Source: Anaerolineales bacterium (lineage in GTDB: Bacteria; Chloroflexota; Anaerolineae; Anaerolineales; UBA4823). From it: a stretch of 64,000 bases of DNA. The stretch spans positions 47,802 through 111,801 of the forward strand of contig PQAL01000013.1 of NCBI GenBank assembly GCA_003105035.1, written 5' to 3'. Below the pieces are notes generated by a model. That model made no database searches and was not told the origin of the DNA. It worked only from the letters and a program-made list of their open reading frames with translations. The position numbers and the translations under genes were made by a program. Shown piece by piece: positions 9,168 to 18,348 of the stretch (positions within the stretch are counted from its first letter, which is position 1; each line of letters starts with the position of its first letter).

Positions 9168-9474
9168 GAAGACCTACTATCTTTATTATTAATATACATG
9201 ACACTCATAAAGCCTTCCTTACTATCGCTGGAGGCAGGTAGTATGAGTTGATTCAACGGGCGTAGACAATTGGTCGAGGTAATTATAAAGCATCATTTGC
9301 ACAAATTGTGCCAGAAACCAGCCTTACAACTGGCAGAAGGATAATACCGGTAGGATGGAAATACGTGTCGTATGCCAGCCTGCTCCAAAGCGATGGCATG
9401 AATGGTCACTCATTCGTTGAGCTCGGCGATATAATATATAAACCTGCAACTAGAATGCTTGTTAGGAGATGTAC
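9168..9474. other. divergent intergenic region
   Basis: About 307 bp between the GGDEF-EAL gene and the glucokinase gene. It is A/T-rich near both starts and holds the TATAAT noted at 9430-9435. An open frame from 9308 runs into the glucokinase gene in another frame and has no ribosome site, so I do not call it. Nothing else is recognisable. Confidence 0.5.
9430..9435 (+). promoter_or_regulatory. -10 element of the glucokinase gene
   Basis: TATAAT lies 40 nt before the chosen ATG at 9475. No good -35 hexamer is found at 16-18 nt spacing, so this is tentative. Confidence 0.35.
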
Positions 9475-10221
9475 ATGCAGATACTTGGAATTGATATCGG
9501 TGGTACGGGCATCAAAGGAGCACCCGTTGAAACGGAAGAGGGAGTTCTATTGGCGGAACGGTTCCGCTTACCCACACCGGAAGGAGCGAAACCTGGGGCG
9601 GTAGCGGAAGTCGTCAAATCGATGGCTGAAAATTTTAATTGGCACGGCTCCATTGGGTGCGGTTTCCCGGCAGTGATTCGCGACGGGGTGGCTGAAAGTG
9701 CAGCAAATATCAGCCAGAAATGGATCGGCACGAATGCGGCTGTGCTGTTCTCTCAAGCAACTCAGTGCCCGGTGTATGTGGTCAACGATGCTGATGCAGC
9801 CGGGCTGGCGGAAGTCACATTCGGGGTGGGCAAGGGAGTGCGCGGGGTGGTGCTGATGATCACGATCGGCACCGGGCTCGGTTCAGCATTGTTCATCGAT
9901 GGCAAGCTGGTGCCCAACACAGAACTCGGCCATATCGAAGTGGAATGCGAAGATGCCGAAACCATTGCCTCGGATGTTGCTCGCAAGGAGCAGGATCTAT
10001 CCTGGAAAAAGTGGGCCAAGCGATTGGATAAATACCTGACTACGCTGGAAAACCTCTTCTCACCGGACCTGTTCATCCTGGGCGGCGGAGCGGTTAAGAA
10101 ACAGGACCAGTTCTTGCCATACCTGACAGTTCACACAAAAATCATCGCCGCCGAGTTTGGCAATGACGCCGGGATTGTTGGAGCTGCCCTGGCAGCTAGC
10201 TATCAAGTCAATCAGAAATGA
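9475..10221 (+). CDS. ppgK: ROK-family polyphosphate glucokinase
   Basis: A 248-residue ROK-fold kinase close to polyphosphate:glucose phosphotransferases. It opens with the phosphate-binding [13 protein letters not shown], has the sugar-site [11 protein letters not shown] with its catalytic Asp, a second phosphate loop [12 protein letters not shown], and ELGHIEVE. The zinc-binding CxCGxxGC of classical ROK proteins is absent, as in PPGK enzymes. It would phosphorylate glucose to glucose-6-phosphate using polyphosphate and perhaps ATP. The ATG at 9475 is chosen because AGGAG lies 6 nt upstream; the ATG two codons earlier abuts that site. The product could feed the zwf-pgl-gnd operon. Confidence 0.88.
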   Translation: MQILGIDIGGTGIKGAPVETEEGVLLAERFRLPTPEGAKPGAVAEVVKSMAENFNWHGSIGCGFPAVIRDGVAESAANISQKWIGTNAAVLFSQATQCPVYVVNDADAAGLAEVTFGVGKGVRGVVLMITIGTGLGSALFIDGKLVPNTELGHIEVECEDAETIASDVARKEQDLSWKKWAKRLDKYLTTLENLFSPDLFILGGGAVKKQDQFLPYLTVHTKIIAAEFGNDAGIVGAALAASYQVNQK

Positions 10222-10441
10222 TTGAATTAATTCGGTTTTCTAAACCAGGATAGAATTTGCCCGTTGGCGATAATCAGCAAATTAAATGCGAAGGGCTCAA
10301 CCGATTACCAGCTGGATATTTGCTAGATGCAAGGTTGAGCTCTTCTCAATTAATAAGTTTCAACCAATAACACTCAATTAGCAATTTGCTGAAAGCTGCC
10401 TCTTTTGGATGAAGCTGGCTTCATAACAATCTGTCACAATC

Positions 10442-10870
10442 TTAATTGGTGCTAACTTTGATCGTCTTGGGTCGATCGGCCTCAGCTTTAGGGATGCGCA
10501 GGGATAGCACACCGTTTTTGATTGAGGCTTCCACATGGCTGGCATCGGTTGCGGTGGGCAGGGTGATCACCCGGCTGAACCGGCCGCTGGGCAACTCGCA
10601 AACCATGTACTTCGCCTCAACGCCATCAGCTGATTTAAATTCGCCGCGGATGCTAACCGTGTTGTTTAAAACTTCGATATCCACGTCGTCAGGCTCAAGA
10701 CCGGGGACGAGGGCGGTGATATCATAACCTTCATCAAGTGCTTTGACGTCTACAGCCAGGAGCATTTCACGCTCGGTGGGGGTTTGATCGGTCAAGGCAT
10801 CTTCGAACCAGTTGTTCATTGCACGCCGCATGGCAGCCATGCGATGGTAGGGGGTAACGTAGAATGTCAT
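10442..10870 (-). CDS. HSP20-family small heat shock protein
   Basis: A 142-residue alpha-crystallin chaperone. A short N-terminal arm rich in Met and Arg (residues 1-40) precedes the crystallin domain (about 43-135), with GYDITALVPGLEPDDVDIEV, a core beta strand VSIRGEF and the closing GVLSLRIPKAE. A short tail has IKV, a variant of the IxI oligomerisation motif. The frame stays open upstream to 11008, but GGAG stands just before the ATG at 10870, which gives normal HSP20 length. It would hold unfolding proteins for refolding by other chaperones. A full CIRCE operator is not seen upstream. Confidence 0.93.
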   Translation of the reverse strand: MTFYVTPYHRMAAMRRAMNNWFEDALTDQTPTEREMLLAVDVKALDEGYDITALVPGLEPDDVDIEVLNNTVSIRGEFKSADGVEAKYMVCELPSGRFSRVITLPTATDASHVEASIKNGVLSLRIPKAEADRPKTIKVSTN

Positions 10871-10994
10871 AATATTTTCTCCTTTATTATCACTATTTTG
10901 TGTATCAATGCGTGAATGATACTTTAGCGATATAAGAGCGCTGCAAACGTTATATATGAAATTTGAAAGAATCCTGTTTGGGATTGTTAACAGA

Positions 10995-11723
10995 TCAGCG
11001 CGAAGCAATGCAGATCAAGCACGGGCTTTCATCGACAAATTCGGATCGGTCAAAATCACCGTACTGGGCATTAACTACCAGCCCTACTTGCCGCAGCTTA
11101 TCCAGATATGCCTGTGTGGGAAGTAAATAATGGGCAGCCAGGGCGGTGAAGCGATCCACCCGCCCATCCGGATGCAACTCATCATAGTACCAGGTAAGGC
11201 GAAAAAGCTTTTTTGTGCGGTGATAGCTGCTACTGACCTGTACCGGATTGCCCGTTTGAGGATGGGTAAATGCCTCCTCATACTCAACGCCTGCGCGGGC
11301 AGGCAGGCTGAGCAACACCTGGGAGTTAGGTATACTGAAGGCAAAAAACCCACCAGGTTTCAGATGCTCATAAACACAGGCCAGGCAGGAGAGTTGTTGA
11401 GCTTCCGACAGGGTGCTGAAGGTATTGCATGGCAGGATGACCAGCGAAAACTGCCGGTGCAGATTAAATCGGCACATATCTTCGACCACCAGCAGTGGGG
11501 TAGGTGTGATCGAGCCGACCCCTTGTTGTAAATAAGCCAGCATGGCTGGGTCATTATCCAAACCCACACAGTGATGTCCTACCTTTGCCATTGAGAGCAA
11601 AACACGGCCGGTACCGCACCCCAGCTCAAGGATTGGATCACCAGCCATGTCGGCCAGCTCCAGCCAGAATGGGAGGTCTTCCAGGTGCATGGTATGGTGG
11701 GCGTGGTAAATCTCTGGGAGCAT
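10995..11723 (-). CDS. class I SAM-dependent methyltransferase
   Basis: A 242-residue methyltransferase with motif I PILELGCGTGRVLL (about residues 30-44), the acidic ribose-binding end of strand 2 (GLDNDPAML) and motif II/III regions (LVVEDMCRF, FSLVILPCNTF). There is no membrane segment, and the C-terminal third is beta-rich. The methyl acceptor cannot be predicted. It starts 1 nt after the murJ stop (TGACATG), so it is translated with murJ, which hints at a cell-envelope or lipid substrate, but this is only context. Confidence 0.85.
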   Translation of the reverse strand: MLPEIYHAHHTMHLEDLPFWLELADMAGDPILELGCGTGRVLLSMAKVGHHCVGLDNDPAMLAYLQQGVGSITPTPLLVVEDMCRFNLHRQFSLVILPCNTFSTLSEAQQLSCLACVYEHLKPGGFFAFSIPNSQVLLSLPARAGVEYEEAFTHPQTGNPVQVSSSYHRTKKLFRLTWYYDELHPDGRVDRFTALAAHYLLPTQAYLDKLRQVGLVVNAQYGDFDRSEFVDESPCLICIASR

Positions 11724-11724
11724 G

Positions 11725-13311
11725 TCAGTTCGTAGCTGGCCTCAACCGCCGTTTTACTTCTCCCAGCAACATCTGCATTTCTGGTACTTTCAACAAAAAT
11801 ATAAAAGATGCGTAAACTAATCCGCCGATGATTACCCCACCTATGCCTACCAGCCAGGCTGCCTGGCTGCTTGTCAGCACCAACCAGCCCCAGATAGAGA
11901 GGGCCATAAAAAAGGTGGCCAGCAGTGCCTGGAGGGTGCCTTTGAAAACCCTTTGGCCTTGCAACCCACCCAGCCTGCGGCGCATGAGGATCACCAACCC
12001 GATCGCTTCCAAGGCGGTGGCCAGCGAGTTAGCCAGTGCCAGCCCACCCAGCGGCAGCCAACCGATACGGGCGAACCAGGCAGAGAACAGCAAGCTGAAG
12101 ACGACGTTCAACCCCATCGCAGCTGCACCCACGAAGACAGGCGTCTTGGTATTGTGCATGGCGTAAAATGCCCTGGCCAGGATCTCCACCAGGCAGTGCC
12201 CCACCAGCCCCAGCGAAAACCATAACAACGCCCATGAGATCAGCTGGGTGGACTGCGCAGTAAACTCACCATACTGCATCATCAAGGCAACGATGGACTG
12301 CCGTAACAAGACCAACCCAACCGACGCTGGGATTGCCAGGAACAGGATGCCACGCATGCTGGCCGCCAGAGAGCCGCGCAGGTCGTCCATTTTACCCTGA
12401 GAAAACTGGGCAGAGAGTGTGGGTAGGGCAGCCGTGGCTACCGCCTGCCCGATGAGCGCCTGCGGGAAGAGCATCATGGTGAAGCCCCAATTGATGCCGG
12501 TGACGCTACCTTCAATCATGTATGATGCCAGGCGAGTGTTGACCCAGAAGTTTAGCTGCACCACCGCGACACCGAACACGCGAGGTAACATCAGCAAACC
12601 CACATGGCGTACCTCGGGCATTTTTAGCCCCAGGCCAGGCACGTAAATGCCCTTGAGCTTCAACAGGCTGGGCACCTGCAGTAGCAGGTGCAGGCCGGAA
12701 CCGATCACCACACCCCATGCCAGGCCGTAAATTCCCATGCTTGGCGCAAGGAACAAGATGCCAAAGATCATACCCAGGCGGTACATGGCAGGGGTAAGGG
12801 CAGGGATGAAAAACACCTGGTGCGCGTTAAGGATACCCATCACCAGCCCGCTGATGCCGAAGATCACGGCGGAAGGCAGCATGATGCGCAGCAGGTTCAC
12901 CGTGAGCGCTTCCTGGGTTGGGTTGTTGGCAAATCCGGGGGCGAGAATATAGTGGACCAGTGGCTGGGCAAAGACAAATGCCAGACAAGCGGCAATGATC
13001 AGCACGATCAGCACCAGATTGGCAATGGCAGAAGCCAGCTTCCAGGCCGTCTTACGCTCACCTTTGGTCAATAATCCAGTCAGGGTGGGGATGAAGGCTG
13101 ATCCTAATGCCCCGCCAGCCATGAGCACGAACAGTGTTTCAGAGACGCGGTTGGCAGCCAGGAAAGCATCCATATCAGCCGATGTGCCAAAAGTTACGGC
13201 ATTTAAGATCAGGCTGACCAGGTTGGCGACATTGCTGATCAGCAGGGCGATCATCACCACGCCGGCTGAACGGGCAATCTGGCGGTTAGCGTTATCTTCG
13301 ATTACAGCCAC
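11725..13311 (-). CDS. murJ: lipid II flippase MurJ
   Basis: A 528-residue polytopic membrane protein of the MVF/MurJ family with about 14 hydrophobic helices. Family segments include GTSADMDAFLAANRVSE, LMAGGALGSAFIPTL and PALTPAMYRLGMI. It would flip the peptidoglycan precursor lipid II across the membrane. The start codon is GTG at 13311 and no ribosome site is present; a TATAAT lies 8 nt upstream, so transcription may begin almost at the start codon. The methyltransferase follows directly. It is divergent from purA across about 100 bp. Confidence 0.92.
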   Translation of the reverse strand: MAVIEDNANRQIARSAGVVMIALLISNVANLVSLILNAVTFGTSADMDAFLAANRVSETLFVLMAGGALGSAFIPTLTGLLTKGERKTAWKLASAIANLVLIVLIIAACLAFVFAQPLVHYILAPGFANNPTQEALTVNLLRIMLPSAVIFGISGLVMGILNAHQVFFIPALTPAMYRLGMIFGILFLAPSMGIYGLAWGVVIGSGLHLLLQVPSLLKLKGIYVPGLGLKMPEVRHVGLLMLPRVFGVAVVQLNFWVNTRLASYMIEGSVTGINWGFTMMLFPQALIGQAVATAALPTLSAQFSQGKMDDLRGSLAASMRGILFLAIPASVGLVLLRQSIVALMMQYGEFTAQSTQLISWALLWFSLGLVGHCLVEILARAFYAMHNTKTPVFVGAAAMGLNVVFSLLFSAWFARIGWLPLGGLALANSLATALEAIGLVILMRRRLGGLQGQRVFKGTLQALLATFFMALSIWGWLVLTSSQAAWLVGIGGVIIGGLVYASFIFLLKVPEMQMLLGEVKRRLRPATN

Positions 13312-13319
13312 AGGAATTG

Positions 13320-13325
13320 ATTATA
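13320..13325 (-). promoter_or_regulatory. -10 element close to the murJ start
   Basis: TATAAT on the minus strand ends 8 nt before the GTG of murJ. Transcription would start 0-2 nt before the start codon. No clear -35 hexamer is visible. Confidence 0.45.
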
Positions 13326-13414
13326 TCCGCTAATCCGCCTTAATATTACTGCTCCAACTCCTGTGAGGAAGTAAAATAAAGTATCCGGTGTTACAAAGAT
13401 TGGAGGATTTGCAT

Positions 13415-14695
13415 ATGAGCGTGAGTATGGTCGTGGGAGCTCAATGGGGAGACGAAGCCAAAGGAAAGATCGTCGATCTGCTTTCACAGGCGGCGAGCAT
13501 TACTGCCAGGTTCAATGGCGGAGATAATGCGGGGCATACCGTGGTGAACGATTATGGGACGTTTAAGGTGAGGCTGACGCCGAACGGTTTTGCCAACCCG
13601 CACACCACTTGCATCATCGGTCCAGGCGTGGTGGTAAACCTGGCTACACTGATTTCTGAAATCAAGATCATCAAGGAAGCTGGCATCGATCTGAGCGAGC
13701 GCTTGTGGATTTCACCACGCTGCCATGTGGTCATGCCATATCATCCCCTGGTGGAAGCGATCTACGAGCAAGCCAAGGGTGATGCCAGCACCGGCACCAC
13801 CAGGCGCGGCATGGGACCGGTATATGCCGATAAAGTAAGCTACAACGGCATCCGCCTGGTAGATATGCAGGACGAAACGACATTTCGAGAGAAACTTTCC
13901 ATCCAGCTGAAGGTAAAAAACAGCCTATTCCAGGCAAATGGCCTGGAAACCCTGGAATTGGATGCACTGATCGAGCAAAAGATCATTGAATTCAGGCAGG
14001 TACAGAGCATGGTGCGTGAATCCTTCGGACTGGTCCAAAAGGCTTTGAAGGAGAATGCAAGCATTGTCCTGGAAGGCGCTCAAGGTGCCCTCCTGGATAA
14101 CACCTGGGGTACGTATCCATTCTGCACTGCCTCCACCACGATTTCAGGCGGGGTGACGGCCGGATTGGGCATTGCACCAAAGTGGATCACCCGGGTCATC
14201 GGGGTGGCCAAGGCGTATATCACCCGCGTGGGACGGGGCCCGATGCTGACCGAGCTGAATGACGCAACCGGCCAGGTGCTGCAAAAAGAGGGACAGGAGT
14301 ACGGAACAGTGACCGGCCGGCCGCGACGCTGTGGCTGGTTCGACGCCGACCTGGTGAAATTTACCTCCCAGCTGAATGGCTACAGTGAGATCGCCCTGAC
14401 CAAGCTGGATGTGTTGGATACCCTGCCAAAGATCAAGATCTGCGTGGGATATCATCTGCATGGCAAACGAGAGCCGTTGGTGCATTACTGGGAAGGGGAT
14501 GCACGCTGGCTGGAGCAGTTTGAACCGGAATACATTGAGATGGATGGCTGGCTGCAACCCACCAAGCAGGTACGCAAGTTCGGCGAGCTGCCCAGCCAGG
14601 CTCAGGCCTATGTGAGAAAGATTGAAGAGCTGGTGGAGACACCAGTGTCGATGGTATCGGTTGGACCCGAGCGTAACGCTACGATCATGAAATAA
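13415..14695 (+). CDS. purA: adenylosuccinate synthetase
   Basis: A 426-residue PurA, which joins IMP and aspartate using GTP in the first committed step of AMP synthesis. It has the N-terminal GAQWGDEAKGKIVD phosphate loop, NGGDNAGHTVV, the IMP-binding STGTTRRGMGP, and GTVTGRPRRCGWFD. The loop is usually GDEGKGK; here the middle Gly is Ala. The ATG at 13415 is chosen over an upstream GTG because GGAGG lies 8 nt before it. It is convergent with purB, which acts next in the pathway, across a shared terminator. Confidence 0.96.
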   Translation: MSVSMVVGAQWGDEAKGKIVDLLSQAASITARFNGGDNAGHTVVNDYGTFKVRLTPNGFANPHTTCIIGPGVVVNLATLISEIKIIKEAGIDLSERLWISPRCHVVMPYHPLVEAIYEQAKGDASTGTTRRGMGPVYADKVSYNGIRLVDMQDETTFREKLSIQLKVKNSLFQANGLETLELDALIEQKIIEFRQVQSMVRESFGLVQKALKENASIVLEGAQGALLDNTWGTYPFCTASTTISGGVTAGLGIAPKWITRVIGVAKAYITRVGRGPMLTELNDATGQVLQKEGQEYGTVTGRPRRCGWFDADLVKFTSQLNGYSEIALTKLDVLDTLPKIKICVGYHLHGKREPLVHYWEGDARWLEQFEPEYIEMDGWLQPTKQVRKFGELPSQAQAYVRKIEELVETPVSMVSVGPERNATIMK

Positions 14696-14725
14696 CTGTA
14701 CTCATTCTTGCTTGAGTTAATGAAA

Positions 14726-14763
14726 AAACCCCGGCTGAATTTTCTCAATCGGGGTTTCTTTTG
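14726..14763. terminator. bidirectional terminator between purA and purB
   Basis: AAACCCCG (14726-14733) pairs with CGGGGTTT (14750-14757), with an inner TGA/TCA pair. The plus-strand side runs into TTTCTTTT and the minus-strand side into a run of T (14723-14728 read in reverse). Confidence 0.85.
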
Positions 14764-14773
14764 TCCTGCTAAA

Positions 14774-16168
14774 CTAGCTCATCAAACTTGCACGGATGTT
14801 GATCACCATCTGGCGAGCTCGCTGTGGAGCATCCCCCACGTAATGCGAGATGTCCATCAACCGGCATAACTCGGGCTCGGGCAGGTAGATGGTCAGCTCC
14901 GGGTCATGGCTGATCAGCTCCGCCAGGTGGTTTGGCCTGCCTGCCTCAACCTCTGCCCAGGCGGTGAGGGAGTGCTCGCGCAGGTACTCATGCATCACCT
15001 GGCGGTCAGCCCCGACCTTGACCAGTGCCATCAAGACGCGCTCGACCGCAGCAAAGGGGGCATAAGTTTCCAGGTTGTGCTGGATAGCCGGCTCGTTGAC
15101 CTGCAACCCTTCCAATATTCGCCTGGTAGTTAGCAACAGCTCATCACAGATCAAGAAAGTTTCAGGAAGCACAACCCGGCGATTGGCTGAATCATCCAGC
15201 GTGCGCTCAAGCAGTGAATTGGCAGCATTATCCCAGGCGGTGCGGGGCATCTGGGCTAACAGACGCGCCAATGAGTCTATCTTCTCGGCGTTGATCGGGT
15301 TACGCTTGAAGGGCATCGCGGATGAGCCCACCTGGTGCTTCCCGAACGGCTCGGCTAGCTCAGCCAGCGGAGCCGACTGTAGCAGGCGCAGGTCGAAGGC
15401 AAACTTGTGCAGTGAAGCACCCAAGCCAGCCAGGCTGCTGAGCAAGGCATAATCCTGCTTACGCGGGTACACCTGGGTGGTAATAGAATAGAAAGGCAGG
15501 TCCAGAAGAGTAGATAATCGATCTTCGAACGCCTCCAGGTTTTCGTCGCCAACCAGCTCGGCAAATGAAGCCCCCGTCCCCACCGCGCCTTTGAAACCCT
15601 TTCCGCGCAGCTCCATGCGGGTGTTTTGCAAAGCAAGCCAGTCCATCAGAAGGTCTTGGGCGTAGCTGGCCAAGCGATATCCCAATGTCGATGGCTCAGC
15701 AGGCTGCAGGTGGGTGAAGGCGATCAGCGGTAGGTCAGCCCAGGTTTCGATCTTGCCAGCAAGCAGCAGGAGCACATGGTGCAGCTTCTCCAGCAGCAAG
15801 TCAAGTGCCTGGCGCTGGCGCAAGACATCCGCATTATCCTCAATATCCATGGAGGTGGCACCCAGGTGCAGGCTGCCACCACCCAACGGGCACTGCTCAG
15901 CAAAGGTTCTCAACTCAGCCATCAGGTCGTGATGGATCTCAGCCTCGATCTCCAACGCATGCGGCACATCCACATCAGTCATGTGCAAGCGAAGATCTTC
16001 CAGCTGGCTGGCTGTCACCAAACCGTATTCTGCCTGAACTGCTGCCAGTGTGACCCATAACTGGCGCCACAGGTTACGCTTATGTTCTTCACTCCATACG
16101 CGGCGCATCTCAGGGCTGGCATAACGCCACGTGAATGGTGATTGGTAGGTTTGATATTCTGGGCTCAT
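14774..16168 (-). CDS. purB: adenylosuccinate lyase
   Basis: A 464-residue fumarase/aspartase-superfamily lyase. It splits adenylosuccinate to AMP and fumarate, and SAICAR to AICAR. Key segments are HDLMAELRTFAEQCP with the catalytic-region His, GATSMDIEDNA, TAFTHLQPAEPSTLGYR and the mobile signature loop VGSSAMPFKRNPINAEKI. An upstream TTG at 16201 would add 11 residues, but the ATG at 16168 fits the family. A TATAAT sits 6 nt before this ATG with no ribosome site, pointing to a leaderless mRNA. Confidence 0.95.
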   Translation of the reverse strand: MSPEYQTYQSPFTWRYASPEMRRVWSEEHKRNLWRQLWVTLAAVQAEYGLVTASQLEDLRLHMTDVDVPHALEIEAEIHHDLMAELRTFAEQCPLGGGSLHLGATSMDIEDNADVLRQRQALDLLLEKLHHVLLLLAGKIETWADLPLIAFTHLQPAEPSTLGYRLASYAQDLLMDWLALQNTRMELRGKGFKGAVGTGASFAELVGDENLEAFEDRLSTLLDLPFYSITTQVYPRKQDYALLSSLAGLGASLHKFAFDLRLLQSAPLAELAEPFGKHQVGSSAMPFKRNPINAEKIDSLARLLAQMPRTAWDNAANSLLERTLDDSANRRVVLPETFLICDELLLTTRRILEGLQVNEPAIQHNLETYAPFAAVERVLMALVKVGADRQVMHEYLREHSLTAWAEVEAGRPNHLAELISHDPELTIYLPEPELCRLMDISHYVGDAPQRARQMVINIRASLMS

Positions 16169-16432
16169 GCGGCTATTATAGAACAAAAATCGCCGGGGCA
16201 ATCTTTTTCTCCCGCCAATAACGGGATTTTATCTGGCATTTTATGTACAGCCTGACCAGCTGTCTAGCGGTGCTAGATTATTGCCAGGATATTGTTCTTT
16301 CAGATTGCTCCGGCTTATTCAGTTGTCAACATAATAATAGCAAAGAACAAACGTTAAATTCAAATATCATATGTCATTTTCACATTTATGACATTTATAT
16401 GACCTGATCGGACACACAACCCCAATATAAGA
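16169..16432. other. intergenic region upstream of purB
   Basis: About 260 A/T-rich bp between purB and the ABC exporter terminator. It holds the purB -10 element and an inverted repeat ATGTCAT (16371-16377) / ATGACAT (16388-16394) about 200 bp upstream of purB. No gene is visible. Confidence 0.4.
16175..16180 (-). promoter_or_regulatory. -10 element giving a probable leaderless purB mRNA
   Basis: Minus-strand TATAAT ends 6 nt before the purB ATG, so the start site would fall on the A of the ATG. A weak TTGCCC (16196-16201) gives only 15-bp spacing. Confidence 0.5.
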
Positions 16433-16461
16433 GTAAAGGCGCAGCGGCGCTGCGCCTTTAC
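16433..16461 (-). terminator. terminator after the ABC exporter operon
   Basis: A perfect 13-bp stem (16433-16445 with 16449-16461) and a 3-nt loop lie 27 nt after the stop of the second exporter gene. The U-run on the minus strand is weak. Confidence 0.7.
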
Positions 16462-16488
16462 AATTGCTTTCGTATAATGAATAGCTGC

Positions 16489-18348
16489 CTATACAGCCAT
16501 CACATGCTCAAACTGGCTGTTATACATCTCGGCATAGGCCCCATTCCGAGCTAACAGCTCTTCATGCGTGCCTTGCTCGACGATATCACCATGCTCCATT
16601 ACCAGGATCAGGTCGGCATTGCGAATGGTGGAAAGCCGGTGGGCGATAATGAAGCTCGTCCGGCCTTTCATCAGCTCGTCCATAGCCTCCTGGATCAGGA
16701 TTTCTGTACGGGTATCCACCGAACTGGTGGCCTCGTCCAGGATCAACATGGTAGGATCGGCAAGCACAGCCCGGGCGATGGTCATCAGCTGCATCTGCCC
16801 CTGGGATATGTTGGTAGTTTCCTCATTGAGGACCATGTCGTATCCTTCAGACAGGGTGCGAACGAAATGATCAACGCGAGCTGCCTTGGCAGCGGCGATG
16901 ACCTCTTCGTCAGTGGCCTCCGGCCGGCCATAGCGGATATTTTCGCGGATATTCCCGTTATACAACCAGGTATCTTGCAAGACCATACCAAACAAACAAC
17001 GCAGATCGCCACGTGAAAATTCCCGGAGATCATGCCCGTCGATCCGGATGGCACCGCTGTTTACATCATAAAAGCGCATTAAAAGCTTCACCATGGTGGT
17101 CTTGCCAGCTCCCGTCGGCCCAACGATTGCCACCTTTTGGCCTGGTTTTACCGAAGCACTGAAGTCATTGATGATGATTTTTTCTGGGTTGTAACCAAAG
17201 TGTACATCCCTGAACTCCACATGCCCAGTGATCGCAGGCAGCTGGATGGGATTCTCGGTTTCCTTGATCTCTTCACTCTCAGCCAGGAATTCAAACACCC
17301 GCTCAGCTGCTGCGGCAGTCTGCTGGAGGATGTTGGAGATATTAGCGATTTGGGTCAGCGGCTGGGTGAAGCTGCGGATATACTGGAGGAAGGCAACGAT
17401 ATCGCCTACCGTCACTCTTCCCAAAAGTGCCAGCCAGGCTCCCAGGATACTTATCGCCACATATCCCAGATTGCCGATGAAGTTCATGATTGGGAACAGC
17501 AGGCCGGTCAGAAATTGCGATTTCCACCCGGCTTCATAAAGCGTATTGTTATATCCCTCAAACTTTTCGATGCTTTTCTTCTCGCCATTGAAAGCTTTTA
17601 CAACGATATGGCCGCTGAACATTTCCTCCACGTGCCCATTGACATGACCGAGGTAATCCTGCTGCTGAGAAAAGTATTTCTGAGACTGGGGTAGGATCAA
17701 CCGCAGGAATATCATTGACAGAGGGATGATCAAGATTGCCACCAGGGTCAAAATCCAGCTGATCGAAAGCATCATGATTAATGCCCCGATCACACCGGTG
17801 ACTGAAGAGATAATTGTGGACAGGCTTTGGCTTAAGGTCTGGCTGACTGTCGCCACATCATTGGTAACACGGGACAAGATCTCACCATGGTTGGTTCCAT
17901 CAAAATACTTTAACGGCATCCGGTTGATCTTTTCTGAAAGATTCTTGCGTAAACGGTAGGTAATATCCATAGAAACACCGGTGAGGATCCAACCTGAGGC
18001 GAAGCTCAACCCGGCAGAAAGAATATACAAGCCAGCTGTCTCCAACAGGATATTCCCAATAGCAACAAAATCGATCGATCCAGTGCCAGAACTCATCGCC
18101 ATTACGCCGGAAACCAGCTCGTCAATTGCTCTGGCCATCACCTTTGGTCCAAAAATCGTGGCAACCGTCGAAGTTGCAGCAATGAACAAAGCAATAATCA
18201 AGCTCACTCGATATTTGCCTAGATAATTGAATAGTTTGAGCATGGTACCTTTAAAGTCATGGGCACGCTCACCTTTCATCATCGCCATGGGTCCTCCAGC
18301 CATGGGTCCGCGTCGTTGACCTCCACGTGCAGGTCCTGGGTGCATCAT
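16489..18348 (-). CDS. ABC exporter half-transporter with canonical ATPase site
   Basis: A 619-residue type IV exporter subunit. An N-terminal tail rich in Gly, Met and Pro precedes six membrane helices (about 40-330) and an ATPase domain (about 365-610). ATPase motifs are standard: Walker A GPTGAGKTT, signature ISQGQMQLM (SGG replaced by SQG), Walker B LILDEATSSVD with the catalytic Glu, and switch AHRLSTI. It pairs with the upstream 781-residue partner, whose ATPase site is degenerate. Stop and start overlap by 4 nt (ATGA). Substrate is unknown; MarR control suggests drug or toxic-compound export. Confidence 0.93.
   Translation of the reverse strand: MMHPGPARGGQRRGPMAGGPMAMMKGERAHDFKGTMLKLFNYLGKYRVSLIIALFIAATSTVATIFGPKVMARAIDELVSGVMAMSSGTGSIDFVAIGNILLETAGLYILSAGLSFASGWILTGVSMDITYRLRKNLSEKINRMPLKYFDGTNHGEILSRVTNDVATVSQTLSQSLSTIISSVTGVIGALIMMLSISWILTLVAILIIPLSMIFLRLILPQSQKYFSQQQDYLGHVNGHVEEMFSGHIVVKAFNGEKKSIEKFEGYNNTLYEAGWKSQFLTGLLFPIMNFIGNLGYVAISILGAWLALLGRVTVGDIVAFLQYIRSFTQPLTQIANISNILQQTAAAAERVFEFLAESEEIKETENPIQLPAITGHVEFRDVHFGYNPEKIIINDFSASVKPGQKVAIVGPTGAGKTTMVKLLMRFYDVNSGAIRIDGHDLREFSRGDLRCLFGMVLQDTWLYNGNIRENIRYGRPEATDEEVIAAAKAARVDHFVRTLSEGYDMVLNEETTNISQGQMQLMTIARAVLADPTMLILDEATSSVDTRTEILIQEAMDELMKGRTSFIIAHRLSTIRNADLILVMEHGDIVEQGTHEELLARNGAYAEMYNSQFEHVMAV

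Noticed and set aside
9308..9604. 98-codon open frame entering the glucokinase gene
   Set aside because: No ribosome site, no family resemblance, and it overlaps the glucokinase gene in another frame.
10930..10960. Possible CIRCE operator upstream of HSP20
   Set aside because: Only the inner AGCG...CGCT parts pair; the long conserved arms of CIRCE are missing.
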